Origin: Diphasiastrum complanatum
Lineage: Eukaryota; Streptophyta; Lycopodiopsida; Lycopodiales; Lycopodiaceae
Direction: 5' to 3'
Assembly (NCBI GenBank): GCA_029204225.1
Contig: CM055111.1
Span: 12,462,697-12,526,696, forward strand
DNA length: 64,000 bases
In this document: positions 62,608 through 64,000 of the stretch, piece by piece
Layout of the letters: every line of letters begins with the position of its first letter
Position numbering within the stretch: the first letter of the stretch is position 1
The notes under the pieces: model-generated
What the model was told of the DNA's origin: nothing
What the model saw: the letters and a program-made list of their open reading frames with translations, nothing else
The model's database searches: none
Position numbers and translations under genes: made by a program

Positions 62608-63340
62608 TGTTGGAGGGTTTGTGGATCCCAAGGCAACCCTAACCCTAGTTAATAATTGAGAGGATTTGGCACCCTGCGTGTGTAAGTCCAACTCGATGAT
62701 CACATAGAGATCTGATTAATTAGAAATCAATGAAAGGACTTTAGGCCTTTTTGCGAGACTTTTATTGTCGCAGGGCCTAAATGTCAATTTAGTGAATAAA
62801 GTTGGGTTTCCCTTGAATTTGGATGGTTCCCAATCTTTTTTAAATTTGAATAGTTAGGGAGGCATAAATGGACCAATAGGATTCAGAGGCCAGGGTCCTC
62901 CTCTCTACTATAAAAAGGGACCAACTTGAGTTCCTACACATGTTCATTTCTTCAATTCAATAAAGCAAATTGGTTCTCTTGTGAAATGGATTGATGAATG
63001 TCCTTGCTCTCTATCATTTTTCCTCCATCTCTCATGCTTATTCTGGATTTTGCTAATTGTTGGATCTGATTGTATTGGGATTGCATGTTATTATACTTTT
63101 TATGAGGGAGAAAGGGAGAGAGAGAAAGAGTAAGCTATCTTTGTTGTGGATCTAGTGTTAGTGGATGTAGTGTTAATGCTTAGGGTTAATGGATGTTAGA
63201 GTTAGATTTGGATCTTCCATTCATGCTGAAATTTGAACTATACTATCGCTCTCATGGGAACGAATCTATGCGTGACAACTAACTTCATCTCTTTGATGCT
63301 AGATTGATTAGATCTTGGATTGAGGTTAGGCAAGGAAAGA
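62608..63340 (+). mobile_element. 3' LTR of gypsy element G4
   Basis: Begins TGTTGGAGGGTTTGTGG immediately after a purine tract (TTTTGGTGGGGGATAC), the usual 3' LTR junction. A TATA box (CTATAAAAAGGG near 62929) and AATAAAG (near 62960) are the likely promoter and poly(A) signal. The right end is not fixed; no clear CA plus target duplication was found before 63345. Confidence 0.75.
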
Positions 63341-63344
63341 AACC

Positions 63345-63535
63345 CACTACAAAAAGTGTCCCTTTGCTATACACACTGCATATATTGAACGAAAATTAGT
63401 AATATTATGACATAAATTTTATTCATACTATAATGATAGATTTAAACTAAAAAAAATACATGCACATCAAAGATAAATTGTATATACCTTGAGAGATTTA
63501 ATGTTTATCTCTCCAATTGAGGTTGCCGTTGTCGG
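63345..63535. other. Short stretch starting with a CACTA-like end
   Basis: CACTACAAAAAGTGTCCC at 63345 resembles the terminal inverted repeat of plant CACTA (En/Spm) transposons. No opposite end is seen before LTR-D at 63536. Nothing else is recognised here. Confidence 0.3.
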
Positions 63536-64000
63536 TGTTAAAATTGAAAAACAATCCATATTGATTTCTTGGCTTGCTACAAATGTTGTACCATGCAAGT
63601 ATGTAGCTCATTAATGCAAAATGCCAAGTTTGGCCTACATAGAATTTGAGTACATGGTTATGTATTGTCTAGTTTGATAAATGCAACTTGCATATAGTTT
63701 GTAGACATAGAATTAGCATGATTATGCTTGTAGAAACTCGTGGCAACTCACATGCATTAATTGTAAGTGATCCATAGTGACATGCAAGGCATGCACAAAG
63801 TTTATTGGACACATGCATGATGATTTGGACATTTCTAGTTAGAACTAGTACACTTGTAAAAAGTTGGTAGAATTTCATGCATGACAAGTGACAAATGTCA
63901 CATAGACTCTAAATGTCACTTTAGATGTCATTTTGGAATGGATAGATATGGTTCTACCTTGAGCTACCTCATTCTCCATAAATATGTGTAGCTCTCCACA
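63536..64000 (+). mobile_element. LTR-D, plus orientation, cut by window end
   Basis: Starts TGTTAAAATTG and is the near-identical reverse complement of 54492-54956. No purine tract precedes it, so it is a 5' or solo LTR. The small frame at 63669-63887 in it is not a gene. Confidence 0.88.

Overview
The window is nuclear DNA from a land plant with a large, retrotransposon-rich genome. Evidence for a plant is an intact, spliced MLO-family gene, many Ty1/copia and Ty3/gypsy (including chromovirus) remnants primed by the initiator-Met tRNA motif, long GA/CT microsatellites, and stop codons that look like methylation decay (CAG to TAG). The species cannot be named; the divergent MLO and the dense old retroelements would fit a non-flowering vascular plant or a TE-rich seed plant, but this is only an inference.

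Layout. 1-12.5 kb: Ty3/gypsy and copia pieces packed edge to edge. They include several copies of one copia LTR family (called LTR-A here), a copia pol fragment, and a minus-strand gypsy integrase split by a 1.4-kb foldback element. 12.5-34.7 kb: one composite copia element (called C) with a 5-bp target duplication (CATGT) on both sides. Its interior was invaded repeatedly by a chromovirus, by LTR-A family elements, by a gypsy fragment, and by a small complete copia derivative (called B, target duplication GAATC). 34.8-38.4 kb: minus-strand gypsy gag-protease-RT. 38.4-43.2 kb: non-coding sequence with poly-C/poly-G tracts and GC-rich hairpins. 43.26-50.14 kb: the MLO gene, 15 exons, 541 codons, apparently functional. 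50.1-54.2 kb: its 3' end, then non-coding DNA with a 181-bp GA repeat. 54.2-57.8 kb: a minus-strand copia element (D). 57.8-63.3 kb: a plus-strand gypsy element split by a solo LTR (target duplication GATTA). It carries about 2.7 kb of unfamiliar coding sequence between integrase and the 3' LTR. 63.5-64 kb: another LTR of family D.

MLO is the only convincing host gene. Everything else coding is retroelement-derived, mostly broken by stops, frameshifts and deletions. No wholly new system is proven. The best leads are the long unfamiliar ORFs lodged inside LTR-A copia copies (possible gene capture), the post-integrase accessory coding region with a coiled coil, the foldback element, and the hairpin cluster beside homopolymer tracts. 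Coordinates with target duplications or splice sites are exact; most other element edges are approximate.
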